Assembly (NCBI RefSeq): GCF_006517175.1
Contig: NZ_CP041186.1
Span: 7,653,074-7,717,073 of the forward strand
DNA: 64,000 nt
Direction of reading: 5' to 3'
From: Persicimonas caeni
GTDB lineage: Bacteria; Myxococcota_A; Bradymonadia; Bradymonadales; Bradymonadaceae
Shown here one piece after another: positions 8,539-18,244 of this stretch. The translations under genes were made by a program, and so were the position numbers. The notes under the pieces are model-generated. The model ran no database searches. It saw nothing but the letters and a program-made list of their open reading frames with translations, and was not told the DNA's origin. Within the stretch, counting starts at the first letter, position 1. Every line of letters starts with the position of its first letter.

Positions 8539-11223
8539 TCATTTCGCACCAATGTGCAATGAGTAGCGTCTTCGCAGCGCGAACGCGGCCAGCACGCCCA
8601 AGAGTGTGACGGGCGCGCCTGGCCCCGGGTCTGGCTGGGAGTGTCGGCACATGCATCCGCTGGATGTCATCACGCCCCGCCCTCGCCTCTCTTCGACCCT
8701 GGCGTCGTTAGCGTCACCTCCGGCCGTATCGAGCGGATTGCCGACATCCGGGTTGCCGAATCCGGGGCGGCCGGGACCGGCGTCGACGGCGCGCGGCGAT
8801 TGGCACACGCCGTTGGCGCAGCTCCGTGAAGCGCAGTCGACGTCCAATCTGCACACCTCGCCCGCCTCACCCGGCAAGCCGATTGCCTGGACGTACAGCG
8901 GCGCTCTCGTCCGCTGCGGCGATGCCGCCACGCCCGAGTATGCAACGAAAAAGCCGCCCTGATCTCGGATGGCGAATGCGTCGACCGGTCGTTGGCTGCC
9001 GTCGACCACTGGTGCGAGGGGGGCATCGTCGAGCAGTTGCCAGCGAGAGTCGAGGCGTACCACCCCGGTTACGTTTGAGGTGGCTCCAACACGCAAAGTG
9101 GCGAGCATGGCCCGACGTCCGTGGGCCTGCTTGGGCACCCCGAGGCGTGCGATGGTGTCGGCGTCGTAGGTAGTCAGGGTCTGGAAGTCGCCGTCTTCGG
9201 TGACTGTCCCCAACCGCCACAGACCGCCGTCGGGCGCGTCGCTCGACTCGCGCCACATCGTGGTAACACCCTCCTCGGTCACGCCCAGTTCGAACGCGTC
9301 GATGGAGTCGGCTTCGACCATGTGTCGCGCGAGATGTTCGCGAAAGGTCCACGGGTGCGATGGAGGTGAAAATGCGTCCGACAGCATAAACGTCGAAAAC
9401 TGCACCACCGATTGGACGTTGTGTCGCCCCTGTTGCCCATGTTGAGCGACGACACAGTAGGTGTCGGTACAGGCGATTCGAACGTCGGGGTCGTAGACGT
9501 CGTCGACGACGGCGCGCCTCACTTGGTCACCATCCCTCAAAGCGAACACGAGAATGACGGTGTCGGTGCTGTGAGGGGCAAGATAAGCTGCGACGCCCAC
9601 ATGCTCGGAGCGTGCGACGTCGAAGAATCGCAGCTCTCCCTCGACTCGGTCGACGACCTCGAGCGTGCGTGCCTGGAGGCCTGCGACGCAGTCGTAGAAG
9701 TGGACGACGTCGAGACGCCGCTCGCTCTTGCGACTCCACGCCACATAGGTCTCGTTGTCGCGATCACACTCGACCCTATCCTCACCTGAAGCCTCGTCTG
9801 GAAATCCGAGGCCATCTCGGACAACCGGCGCGCCTGTTGCCGACAGCGTGGTCCCGAACGCGGCGGCGTAAGCAGGGTGGTTGGCCTCCGCCCATGTCAA
9901 AAGCGGGGCATCGCCCAGTTCAAAAAAGGCGACCTGCCGGATGGTGTTTGGCATGTACGTGTAGATTGGCAGTTCGTCGAGCATTTCGCCCGTAGAAGCC
10001 AAGTGGGCGTCCCTAGCGAACAAGTTGTCCCTTTGTACGCTGCGCAGCCCGGCGCCATCGTGGTCGATCGCGTCGACGGCATGGTAGCCGTGGTTAGTGA
10101 GCTCGAGCGTGTGAGACACGCCCAAGGTGTCGTCGGCGGCGAGCCTGCGAAAGCGACCATCGAGCGCGATGTCAGCCTGCAAGGGACTCGCCCGTGTGCG
10201 GCCGGTGACTACCACCAGAAAGCTGTCGCCGTGTGCCAGCAGACGCACGCGCCCCATAAAGGAGCCGTAGTCGTAAAAGATATCTGCAGCAGCTTCGAAG
10301 GAGAACGCCTCGAGCGGCGAGTGCGACCACTGGCCATCGGCTTCGACCGCGCCGACGAATACCTTATGGTGGCCGTCGCCGGTCTCTTCGGCCCACCCCA
10401 ATCGGCACGATCCGTTGGCCGAGCATGCCTGAGAGATGCCCGTCCAAGTGGGCGACATCGCAGGGAGCGGCGTCGGCGTCGACGCAAAGCTCTTGGTCAG
10501 CGGGTCGCCTCGAAGATGGACGTACCCATCATCGGCCTCGCCGAGGACGACGACTTGGCTGCCGTCGAAGTCGACGGCGTGCAGGTGCAGCGCCTGCTGA
10601 CTCGTCAAAACATCAGCGACTTCGCTTTCGGGCGCCCCGGCGTCGTCGATCCAGCGCGCTCGCACGATGCGCCCCGCCACTCCGCTGTACTCCCAGACCA
10701 CCACGTAGCCCGCGCCCGCCTTCGAGACGAGTGGCTTCGAGCAGGCGGTCGAGGGACCAACGCCGTCTACAGCGAAAACCTCAGTGGGCGTACCTTGTGC
10801 CGCCCCATCGTCCACGGAAATCTCTTGGGACCAGACGGAGCCGTTTTCGTCGCACCAGGCCACGACGAACTGGTCCTCGACGAGGCTGACGGAAGCGACC
10901 GGGTCGCGCGGATCGGGGAGGTTGCCCAGAAAACTCGGCTCGACCACTTGTTCAGCGGGGTTGCGGCGGAGCACGCCATAGTGCAACTCGTCCGGATAGC
11001 CGCTGGAGATGACCGCGCAGGTGCCGTCGTCGGCGCAAGCCATATCGAGCGAAAGCGCAGGACGGAGGAAAGGTATGGACTTCGCCTCGCCCACCTCGAA
11101 CGCTTGCCCAGCCCGCAGCGGTGGGCGGGCCTGAGCCGGCGGGCAGAACACATGGGCGCTCACCGCACAGATCGCTGCGGTGAGCAGCATGGTGAACTGT
11201 TGATTGGCTCGGGTACGAAGCAC
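8539..11223 (-). CDS. Large secreted MYXO-CTERM protein of unknown function
   Basis: An 894-residue protein with a signal peptide (LLTAAICAVSAHVFCPPAQA), a long beta-rich body with WRESS, TWAEANHP and GVVRLDSRW type segments, a CRLDVDCASRSCANGVC motif, a Gly/Asp/Pro linker and a MYXO-CTERM-like tail (SSGCMC, hydrophobic helix, RRRYS). Such tails direct proteins to the cell surface in myxobacteria. The start is taken as GTG at 11223: GGGGGG precedes it and it gives the signal peptide a basic n-region (VLRTRANQQ); ATG at 11190 is the alternative. The open frame continues further upstream only because the 30-bp repeat array has no stop in that frame. Paralogue of the broken gene at 5819-7282. 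The body may be a beta-propeller, which I cannot verify by eye. Confidence 0.85.
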   Translation of the reverse strand: MLRTRANQQFTMLLTAAICAVSAHVFCPPAQARPPLRAGQAFEVGEAKSIPFLRPALSLDMACADDGTCAVISSGYPDELHYGVLRRNPAEQVVEPSFLGNLPDPRDPVASVSLVEDQFVVAWCDENGSVWSQEISVDDGAAQGTPTEVFAVDGVGPSTACSKPLVSKAGAGYVVVWEYSGVAGRIVRARWIDDAGAPESEVADVLTSQQALHLHAVDFDGSQVVVLGEADDGYVHLRGDPLTKSFASTPTPLPAMSPTWTGISQACSANGSCRLGWAEETGDGHHKVFVGAVEADGQWSHSPLEAFSFEAAADIFYDYGSFMGRVRLLAHGDSFLVVVTGRTRASPLQADIALDGRFRRLAADDTLGVSHTLELTNHGYHAVDAIDHDGAGLRSVQRDNLFARDAHLASTGEMLDELPIYTYMPNTIRQVAFFELGDAPLLTWAEANHPAYAAAFGTTLSATGAPVVRDGLGFPDEASGEDRVECDRDNETYVAWSRKSERRLDVVHFYDCVAGLQARTLEVVDRVEGELRFFDVARSEHVGVAAYLAPHSTDTVILVFALRDGDQVRRAVVDDVYDPDVRIACTDTYCVVAQHGQQGRHNVQSVVQFSTFMLSDAFSPPSHPWTFREHLARHMVEADSIDAFELGVTEEGVTTMWRESSDAPDGGLWRLGTVTEDGDFQTLTTYDADTIARLGVPKQAHGRRAMLATLRVGATSNVTGVVRLDSRWQLLDDAPLAPVVDGSQRPVDAFAIRDQGGFFVAYSGVAASPQRTRAPLYVQAIGLPGEAGEVCRLDVDCASRSCANGVCQSPRAVDAGPGRPGFGNPDVGNPLDTAGGDANDARVEERRGRGVMTSSGCMCRHSQPDPGPGAPVTLLGVLAAFALRRRYSLHIGAK

Positions 11224-11308
11224 GGGCGCCCCCCAGGGATGAGCGAGAAATTCTTCCCGGGGATTGTGCCCGAAATAGGTGGTCTGCACAAATGGGGAGG
11301 TCGGTAAC

Positions 11309-11512
11309 GAGGGCAAGATGCCCCCGCACCGAGTCGACGAGGGCAAGATGCCCCCGCACCGAGTCGACGAGGGCAAGATGCCCACGCACCGAGTCGACGA
11401 GGGCAAGATGCCCACGCACCGAGTCGATGAGGGCAAGATGCCCACGCACCGAGTCGATGGGGGCAAATGCCCTCGCACCGAGTCGATGGGGGCAAATGCC
11501 CTCGCGCCTAGT
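11309..11512. repeat. Array of seven 30-bp palindromic repeats
   Basis: Units start at 11309, 11339, 11369, 11399, 11429, 11459 and 11488. The first five are 30 bp and nearly identical, the last two 29 bp or shorter. Each holds a small palindrome, GGGCAAGATGCCC or GGGCAAATGCCC, followed by the spacer CGCACCGAGTCGA(C/T). There are no unique spacers, so this is not a CRISPR. It fills the gap between the uvrA stop (11515) and the next minus-strand gene, where it could fold into serial hairpins in the uvrA mRNA. Confidence 0.95.
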
Positions 11513-11514
11513 GT

Positions 11515-14334
11515 TTATGCACTGGCGAGCAACTCGGCGAGGTATTTGCCGGTGTAGCTCCCCTCGCATTGGGCGACCTCGGCGGGCGTGCCTTCGGCGA
11601 CGAGCTTGCCGCCCGCCGGGCCGGCGCCCGGGCCCAGGTCGACCACGTGGTCGCACTGGGCGATGAAGTCGATATTGTGCTCGATGACGACGACGGTGTG
11701 GCCGTGGTCGACGAGTTGGTGCATCGCGTCGACGAGGGTCTCGACGTCGAGCATATGCAGGCCGACGGTGGGCTCGTCGAAGATGAAGAGCACCGGCTTG
11801 GTGTCGCCGCGCTTGCGGCCGTCGGCGATATAGGTCGCCAGCTTGAGGCGCTGGGCTTCGCCGCCCGACAGGGTCGCCGTCGTCTGGCCCAGGCGAAGGT
11901 AGCCCAAGCCCACGTCGATGAGCGGCTGGAGCTTTCGCACCAGCGGCTCGCGCTTGTGGAAGAACTCGATGGCCTCGTCGACGGTCATCTCGAAGACGTC
12001 GGCGATATTCTTGCCCCCGTATTCGACGTCGAGCACCCGCCGGCCGTAGCGCTGGCCGTCGCACTCCTCGCAGGTGACCTCGATGTCGGCCATGAAGTGC
12101 ATCTCGACGGTGATCGTGCCCGTTCCCTGACACTTCTCGCAGCGCCCACCCGGAGTGTTGAAGCTGAAGTCGCCGATCGACAGGCCGCTGACCTTCGCCT
12201 GGCGAGTGCCCGCGTAGATCTTGCGGACGTCGTCGAAGGCGCCGGTGTAGCTGAGCGCGTTCGAGCGGTTCGAGCGGCCCACGGCCGACTGGTCCATCAG
12301 CACGACGTCGTCGAAGATATCGAGGCCCTCGAGCGCGCCCACGGCGCCGGCTTCGACGCCGCCGCGGCCCTGCAGAGCTTTCCAGCCGTTATACAGAATG
12401 TCTTCGCACAGGGTCGACTTGCCCGAGCCGCTCACGCCGGTGACGACCGACAGGCGCTCGTAGGGGAGTTCGACGGTCAGGTCGTCGAGGTTGTGCTCGC
12501 GGGCGCCGACGATGCGCACGTGGCCGCTCGGCTTGGCGGTCTTGGGGTCGATCTGGACGCCGCGGCGACGCGCCAAGGTGCTGCTGGTGAGCGTCTCCTG
12601 GGCGTGGAACTCCTCGATGGGGCCGGCGAACATGATCTCGCCGCCCTGCTCTCCTCCGCGCGGGCCGATTTCGATAACGTAGTCGGCGCCCTCGATGACC
12701 TCGGGGTCGTGCTCGACGACGACGACTGTGTTGCCCAAGTCGCGGAGCTCGTAGAGCACCTCCATGAGGTTGTCGGTGTCGCGGGCGTGCATGCCTGCAG
12801 TCGGCTCGTCGAGGACGTACAGCGTGTCGGTGAGCGCGCGGCCGAGGCTCGTGGTCAGGTGGATGCGCTGCATCTCACCGCCCGAAAGCGTGCGTGACTG
12901 GCGGTCGAGCGACAGATACCCGCAGCCGATGGTGTCGAGGTAGTTGAGCCGATGGCGAATTTCCTCGATGAGCGTGGCCACGCGGGCGTACAGCTCCGGC
13001 GGAAGCTCCAGCTCGTCGAAGTACTCGCGGGCGACCTCGATGCGCATCTGCCAGATGTCGCTGATCGCCTTGCCGTGCACGGTGACGTTGCGCGCGCTCT
13101 GGTTGAGCCGGCTCCCCTTGCACTCCGGGCAGCGGTCGTAGCCGCGGTAGCGCGCCAAGAAGATGCGCACGTGCGTCTTGTACTGCTTGCTCTTGAGACT
13201 GTCGAAGAAGCCGCGAACGCCCTTCCAGCGCTTGCGGCCCACCTTGCCGCCCTCCTTGATGAAGTCCTGGTCCTCTTCGGGCAGCTTGAAGAACGGCACG
13301 TCGATGGGCGTGCCCCGCTCTTTGCACAGCTCGAGCAGCTTGCGGCGGTGTTTTTTGTATTTGGGCGTCTCGAAGCAGGCGATGGCGCCCTCGTCGAGGC
13401 TCAGGCCGGGGTTGGGGATGACCTTCTTGAAGTCGATGCCCATCACCTTGCCGAATCCCGAGCACTCGTCGCAGGCGCCGAGCGAGCTATTGAAGCTAAA
13501 GAGCGCCGGCTGCGGCTCGATGAAGTCGGTGCCGCACGAGTTGCAGCGAAACGCGCGGTCGAAGACGACCGGAGCCCGGTCGAGGTCGTCGTAGAAGTAG
13601 ACCTCGATGCGCCCCTTGCCCAGCCCGAAGCCCGCCTCGACGGCCTCCGAGATGCGCATGCCCTCGCCCTCGCGCACCTTGATGCGGTCGATGACCACCG
13701 GGAAGGCGTCGCGGTCGAGCAGCGACTCGATGTCGGTCTCGGTGATGTCGATCGTCTCGCCGTCGATAAACAGGCGCCGGTAGCCCTCTTGGACGAGGTG
13801 CTTGAGCACGGCGTGGCGGTGCTCTTCCTGAGGCGCCTCGGACTCGGCGACGATGATGAGGCGCGTGCCCTCTTCGAACGACTCGATCTCGGAGACGACG
13901 CCCGGCACCGTGTCGCGAACCACCGCGATATTGCACTTGGGGCAAGTCGTCTCGCCGATGTGGGTGTAGAGAAGCTGCAGGTGGTCGTCGACCTCGGTGA
14001 TCGTACCGACCGTCGAGCGAGCGTTGGAGACCTCGTTCTTCTGGCGAAGCGCCAGCGCCGGCTGGATATTCTTGACCGACTCGACCGGCGGTCGCTCCAT
14101 GCGCTGCAAAAACTGGCGCGCGTAGGTCGACAGCGACTCGGTGTAGCGGCGCTGCCCCTCGGCGTACAACGTGTCGAAGGCGAGGCTCGACTTGCCCGAG
14201 CCGCTCACCCCGTTGATGACGGTGAGCTTGCCGTGCGGGATGTCGCAGTCGATGCCCTTGAGGTTGTGAGTGCGCACCCCGCGCAGGCTGACGGTCTCGG
14301 CTTTGGGCGGGTACTTCTTAGCGGCTTGAGTCAT
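11515..14334 (-). CDS. uvrA: Excinuclease ABC subunit UvrA
   Basis: UvrA is the ATPase that finds bulky DNA lesions and loads UvrB in nucleotide excision repair. The 939 residues carry two ABC ATPase units: Walker A GVSGSGKSS (42-50) and GVSGSGKST (about 630), two LSGGE signatures, and two zinc fingers (CNSCG with CDECSG; CEKCQGTG with CEECDG). The segment GGRCEKCQGTGTITVEMHF is typical of the family. The region after the first Walker A (ALALRQKNEVSNARSTVGT) differs from the E. coli form but keeps the NARSTVGT core. Length fits the family. The ATG is 7 bp after the stop of a TPR lipoprotein gene, so the two are probably cotranscribed. Stop is TAA, followed by the palindrome array. Confidence 0.96.
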   Translation of the reverse strand: MTQAAKKYPPKAETVSLRGVRTHNLKGIDCDIPHGKLTVINGVSGSGKSSLAFDTLYAEGQRRYTESLSTYARQFLQRMERPPVESVKNIQPALALRQKNEVSNARSTVGTITEVDDHLQLLYTHIGETTCPKCNIAVVRDTVPGVVSEIESFEEGTRLIIVAESEAPQEEHRHAVLKHLVQEGYRRLFIDGETIDITETDIESLLDRDAFPVVIDRIKVREGEGMRISEAVEAGFGLGKGRIEVYFYDDLDRAPVVFDRAFRCNSCGTDFIEPQPALFSFNSSLGACDECSGFGKVMGIDFKKVIPNPGLSLDEGAIACFETPKYKKHRRKLLELCKERGTPIDVPFFKLPEEDQDFIKEGGKVGRKRWKGVRGFFDSLKSKQYKTHVRIFLARYRGYDRCPECKGSRLNQSARNVTVHGKAISDIWQMRIEVAREYFDELELPPELYARVATLIEEIRHRLNYLDTIGCGYLSLDRQSRTLSGGEMQRIHLTTSLGRALTDTLYVLDEPTAGMHARDTDNLMEVLYELRDLGNTVVVVEHDPEVIEGADYVIEIGPRGGEQGGEIMFAGPIEEFHAQETLTSSTLARRRGVQIDPKTAKPSGHVRIVGAREHNLDDLTVELPYERLSVVTGVSGSGKSTLCEDILYNGWKALQGRGGVEAGAVGALEGLDIFDDVVLMDQSAVGRSNRSNALSYTGAFDDVRKIYAGTRQAKVSGLSIGDFSFNTPGGRCEKCQGTGTITVEMHFMADIEVTCEECDGQRYGRRVLDVEYGGKNIADVFEMTVDEAIEFFHKREPLVRKLQPLIDVGLGYLRLGQTTATLSGGEAQRLKLATYIADGRKRGDTKPVLFIFDEPTVGLHMLDVETLVDAMHQLVDHGHTVVVIEHNIDFIAQCDHVVDLGPGAGPAGGKLVAEGTPAEVAQCEGSYTGKYLAELLASA

Positions 14335-14341
14335 ACTTCGT

Positions 14342-17300
14342 TCAATCGGCCAGCGGTGGGAACTTCTTGGTAAACGCGGCGATCTCCGACTTCAATTCGC
14401 GGTCGGAGGCGGCGTCGCGCGCCTGGGTGAGCAGGTTGGCGGCTTGCCACCAGCGCCCAGCGACTACTTCATTTTGGGCTCGAAGGAAATCGATTCGAGC
14501 GCGTTCATCGTCCGACAGGTCGCGCGTCTCGGAGAGCGCGCGCCGGGCGAAGAGCGAGGCTTCGACCGGCTGGAGCTGACGGACCATAGCTTCGAGTCTC
14601 AAACGGATGAGCGTGCCCGGTGATTCCTGTCCCTGCTCGAAGAAAACGGTGCTGTGATCGTCGACGTAGGCGTTCGCCTCGGCGATGCGTCCGACCGACA
14701 GAAGGTAGTCGGCGTAAGCGGCCACTTCGGCGGGCTTTTGGGACTTATCAGCGCTCGCTTTGAGCCGCTCGGCGCGTCGGTCCTCGTAGGTCTTGTCTGG
14801 TTTGGCGAGCGACACGATGAACTCGAGGCGGTCAGCTTCGGCCTCGGTGAGCTTGTCGTCGAACTTCGCCTGGAGCGAGGCGGCCTTCTGGGCGCGCTCC
14901 GCGGCGCCGAGCGATTCGTCGGTCAGCGTGACCAAGAGTGAGGCAAAGGCGCCCGAGACATCGGCCGGATTGGCGGCCTGGCACGTCTCCAGGTCTTTGG
15001 TGGCCTGCTCGGTCTTGCCGGCGAAGAGCCGCGCGCGTCCGGTGATGCAGGGAGCCTGCTCGCGCGGGGCGAGCGACAAGCCGGCGTCGTGGACGCGGTC
15101 GGCGATGTCGAGCGCGCGGGAGGCGTCGCCTGCGTCGACGAAGTACTCGACCGCCGCGCGGTGGGCGCGCGTGGCCGCTTGCGGAGCGGTGAAACCGCCG
15201 AGTTCTTCGAGCGCGGCTGCGAGGTCCGTTTCGTAGGTGGAGCGGTTCTGCGCGTCGCGGGTCAATCCGGCACGGTAGGCCAGCGTCTGAGCGCGCGTGG
15301 CCAGCACCTCGGGAGTTTTCGACTCGCTGCTCAGCGCGAGCGCGATGTCGAAGGCTTTGCGGGCGGCGTCGAGCTTGCCGAGGCGCACACCGAGCTCGCC
15401 GTGCAGTGTGTGCAGGCGGGTAAGCGAGGGCATCAGCTCGGACGAGGTCCGCTTCTCCGGGCTGAGCGAGGTGTAGATGTTGAGGCCGGTGACGATCGCC
15501 GGCTCGGCAGCCTCGGTCGCCTGGCGGTCCATATCGAGTTCGGCGGCGAGCAACAACAGCTCGAGGCGCTCGGGCGTCTCGGCCTTGTTGGCGGTCGCCA
15601 GCGCGTTCGAGCGGTGCAGACCGGCGTCGGAGGTGCGTCCGAGGCGGTATTCGGCGTCGCTCTGGTAGATGAGCACGCGGGCCTCGAGGGCGTCGGAGCC
15701 GGGACCGGCGCGCGAGACGACCTTGCGGCCGTCGCGAGCCAACTGGAGCACTTCGTTGGGCTGGTCGGCGACCCGGTAAGTTTCGAGCAGGAAAAAGAGC
15801 AGCTCGCGCTCGCGGTCGTATTGCTTCTCGGCGCGGGCCGACGCCATCGCCTTTTCGCCGAGGCGACCGGCGATCTGAGTCATGCCGCGAGTGCGCTGCT
15901 CGAGCGCCAACTCGTGGAGCCGCGCGGCTGCAGTTGCGGGGTCGAGGCCTTTGTCGAGCAGCGCCATCGCCTTGGCGAGCGACGCGTCGTCAGGCCTGTC
16001 GCCCGCGCCAGGCGCCGGGCGCGTGGCCAGCGCGTACTGGAACATGTGAATCTTCGCCGCCAGAACGGCCGAGGTCTGCTCGAGCTGCTCGTCGAGGCTG
16101 TCGGCGAGCTGGGCTGCGGTCGACTGTGCGAGGGTCAGGTTGCCACTCTGCAAGGCCTTGTATCCCTGCTCGAGCCACGCCTGCAGCGTCTCCGGGTCAC
16201 CGGCGACGTTGGCCACGGCTTGCTCGCAGGCACCCGCGACATCTTCGCTGGCTGCGACCTTCGCGAGCCCCTGCCCGCAAAGCGCAGCCATCGCGCGTTG
16301 GGTGCGGCGCTCGGCGACGGCGTCGACTACGTCGTCACGAGTCTGCATCAGGGTTTTGGCGACTTCGAGCATCTCCTCCTGGCCGTCGACGCCGGTCAGC
16401 GTCACGAGCGCCGAGGCGGCGAGCGCCTGGGCCTCGAGGTCCCCGAGTTCACGCGCCTGGGCCAGTCCGTTCTTGAGTTCGCCGGAGATATCGTGCTTCT
16501 CGCCGACATGGTGTCGGGCGATGGCCTGCACGATGGAAGCGCGGTTGAGGCCGACCGGCTCGTCGAATTTCTTCATGCGCGCGACGGCATAGCCGGCCAT
16601 CTCGATCGCCTCTTTGGGGCGATTGGCCTCCAGCAGGAACTGCGCCAACTTGATTTCGGCGAGCGCCGAGAAGTACGGCGCGCCGCCGTGATAGTAGCGG
16701 CTGCGGGCGAGCTTGACGTTTTTGACGGCGCCATCGGGGGAGCCGGCCTCGAACAAGTAGCCGGCGAGTTGCATCTCCGCGTCGGCGCGACGCAGGGCGT
16801 CCTCGACGAGCGCGTAATCTTCAATGGCGCTGCGGGCGAAGTCGATGGAGTCGGTCACTTCGCCGTCGAGCGCGGCGAGGCGCGCCATGAGGAGCTTGGC
16901 GCGCGCCATGCCCGTGCGCTTGGCCGGGGGAGGCCAATCGCGAAACGAGCTCGACGAGCGCATCGCGTAGGTGCCGGCCTGGCCGAGGTCGCCTTCGAGA
17001 GCGTGGGCGCGTGCGAGGTAGAGAACGCGGTCGGCGCCCATGCCGTCGGCGGTCTCCAGGAGCGCCAGGCGCGACCACTGGGCGAGACCGGCGGCCGCGG
17101 GGAGCTCGGCGAGGCGAAGCGGCGTGGCGTCGGCGTTCTTTGCAGCCGACAACACGTCGGGCTGGAGCCAATACGCCGCGGCGAGCGCCCTGCCCTCGCG
17201 CAGCGCCTCGAACCCGCGGGCGATGTCGACGAACTTGGTCTCGTCGCGCACGTGGAACGGAATCTCGGCGGCTGCCGCGACCAAGCGAGCCTCGTCGCCC

Positions 17301-18121
17301 AGGCGCGCTGCGTCCGGGCCGACGTTGGAGACGAAGGTCTCCGAGCCGACGTCGAAGAAGAGTACGTCCGCGCCGACCTGGCGGCCGACGGGCAACGTGA
17401 TGTATTCGGAGATGGTTTTGTTGGAAAACTCGACGGGCTTTTGGTTCGACAGCGTCAGGCCGTCTTCGCCCTCGGGGAGTTCGCGCGCAGTCGGCGCGAG
17501 GCTGACGACGCGCACCTTCTCGGGTTTGTCGACCCCGTCGGGGATGAGCAGGTACGGCCCCTTGTCGAGTTTGCCGTCGGAGGCGCTGGCCGTGCCGGCG
17601 TCGATGTCGACGACGCCCTTGGCCCAGCGATAAAACGGCGCGGCCTTCTCGGGCGCCTCGACGGGCATGGCTACGGCCGTGATAGGACCTTCGGGCTTCG
17701 GCCCGATCCACTCGACGGGCGCGTCGCCGCCTTCCCAGATGCCGATCGCGTCCGAAGACTGCACGCCTTCGAGCGTGTCGGTGAAGTCGGGCTTGGCGCC
17801 TGCCTCGACCGCCTCGGCGAACCAGCTCGACTCGACCGGCGTGAGCGGGAGCAACTGCGCGGCGCGCTCACCCCGGGCGACGGCGTAGAAAAGCTCGGTC
17901 TGCCCGTCGTGGGTGATCGTCACGAAGTTGGTGATGGGCTGGTTCTGCTCGGTGAGCGCAAACCAGTAGCCGCGCGGGCTGTAGCCCAGCGCGGCGTCGG
18001 GAGTCTCGAAGAGCCTCGCGTCGACGCCGGCTTCCGGCGTGGTGCCGGTGCGGCAAGCGGGGGCTGCGGCGAGCAAGGATGCGAGGATGAGGATGAGGCA
18101 AAGGCGTCCATTAACATTCAT
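14342..18121 (-). CDS. Giant TPR-repeat lipoprotein, unknown function
   Basis: A 1259-residue protein. The lipobox AAPAC gives Cys23 after the signal sequence MNVNGRLCLILILASLLAA, so it is expected to be membrane-anchored on the periplasmic or outer side. The first 350 residues are globular without a family I recognise; from about 370 on it is an alpha-helical Ala/Leu/Arg-rich array typical of tetratricopeptide repeats, probably a scaffold. The ATG at 18121 is chosen because GAGGAGAG precedes it; an upstream in-frame start would put a hydrophilic stretch before the signal peptide. It is followed after 7 bp by uvrA, an unusual pairing for an envelope protein and a DNA repair enzyme. Confidence 0.88.
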   Translation of the reverse strand: MNVNGRLCLILILASLLAAAPACRTGTTPEAGVDARLFETPDAALGYSPRGYWFALTEQNQPITNFVTITHDGQTELFYAVARGERAAQLLPLTPVESSWFAEAVEAGAKPDFTDTLEGVQSSDAIGIWEGGDAPVEWIGPKPEGPITAVAMPVEAPEKAAPFYRWAKGVVDIDAGTASASDGKLDKGPYLLIPDGVDKPEKVRVVSLAPTARELPEGEDGLTLSNQKPVEFSNKTISEYITLPVGRQVGADVLFFDVGSETFVSNVGPDAARLGDEARLVAAAAEIPFHVRDETKFVDIARGFEALREGRALAAAYWLQPDVLSAAKNADATPLRLAELPAAAGLAQWSRLALLETADGMGADRVLYLARAHALEGDLGQAGTYAMRSSSSFRDWPPPAKRTGMARAKLLMARLAALDGEVTDSIDFARSAIEDYALVEDALRRADAEMQLAGYLFEAGSPDGAVKNVKLARSRYYHGGAPYFSALAEIKLAQFLLEANRPKEAIEMAGYAVARMKKFDEPVGLNRASIVQAIARHHVGEKHDISGELKNGLAQARELGDLEAQALAASALVTLTGVDGQEEMLEVAKTLMQTRDDVVDAVAERRTQRAMAALCGQGLAKVAASEDVAGACEQAVANVAGDPETLQAWLEQGYKALQSGNLTLAQSTAAQLADSLDEQLEQTSAVLAAKIHMFQYALATRPAPGAGDRPDDASLAKAMALLDKGLDPATAAARLHELALEQRTRGMTQIAGRLGEKAMASARAEKQYDRERELLFFLLETYRVADQPNEVLQLARDGRKVVSRAGPGSDALEARVLIYQSDAEYRLGRTSDAGLHRSNALATANKAETPERLELLLLAAELDMDRQATEAAEPAIVTGLNIYTSLSPEKRTSSELMPSLTRLHTLHGELGVRLGKLDAARKAFDIALALSSESKTPEVLATRAQTLAYRAGLTRDAQNRSTYETDLAAALEELGGFTAPQAATRAHRAAVEYFVDAGDASRALDIADRVHDAGLSLAPREQAPCITGRARLFAGKTEQATKDLETCQAANPADVSGAFASLLVTLTDESLGAAERAQKAASLQAKFDDKLTEAEADRLEFIVSLAKPDKTYEDRRAERLKASADKSQKPAEVAAYADYLLSVGRIAEANAYVDDHSTVFFEQGQESPGTLIRLRLEAMVRQLQPVEASLFARRALSETRDLSDDERARIDFLRAQNEVVAGRWWQAANLLTQARDAASDRELKSEIAAFTKKFPPLAD

Positions 18122-18154
18122 TGGTGCTCTCCTCTTGCGGCTCTTGTGATCGAT

Positions 18155-18240
18155 GTGGCGGCCCCTCCGGCGGCTCTCGCTTCGCTCTGCCGCCACCTCC
18201 CCTCGGCTAACTACGGCCGTGGGGAGGAGCCGCTCGCCTG
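18155..18240. repeat. Dispersed GC-rich inverted-repeat element, copy 1
   Basis: The block starting GTGGCGGCCCCTCCGGCGG and containing GCCGCCACCTCCCC and GGGGAGGAGCCG is nearly the same as 50237-50344. Internal complementarity allows a long hairpin. It lies between oppF and the TPR lipoprotein gene. The right terminal repeat seen in copy 2 is missing here. Confidence 0.65.
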
Positions 18241-18244
18241 TTTG

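Noticed and set aside
11309-11512. CRISPR array
   Set aside because: Strictly repeated 30-bp units with no unique spacers and no cas genes.
12952-14373. Long open frame antisense to uvrA
   Set aside because: Mirror of UvrA codon bias, no start signal and no family.
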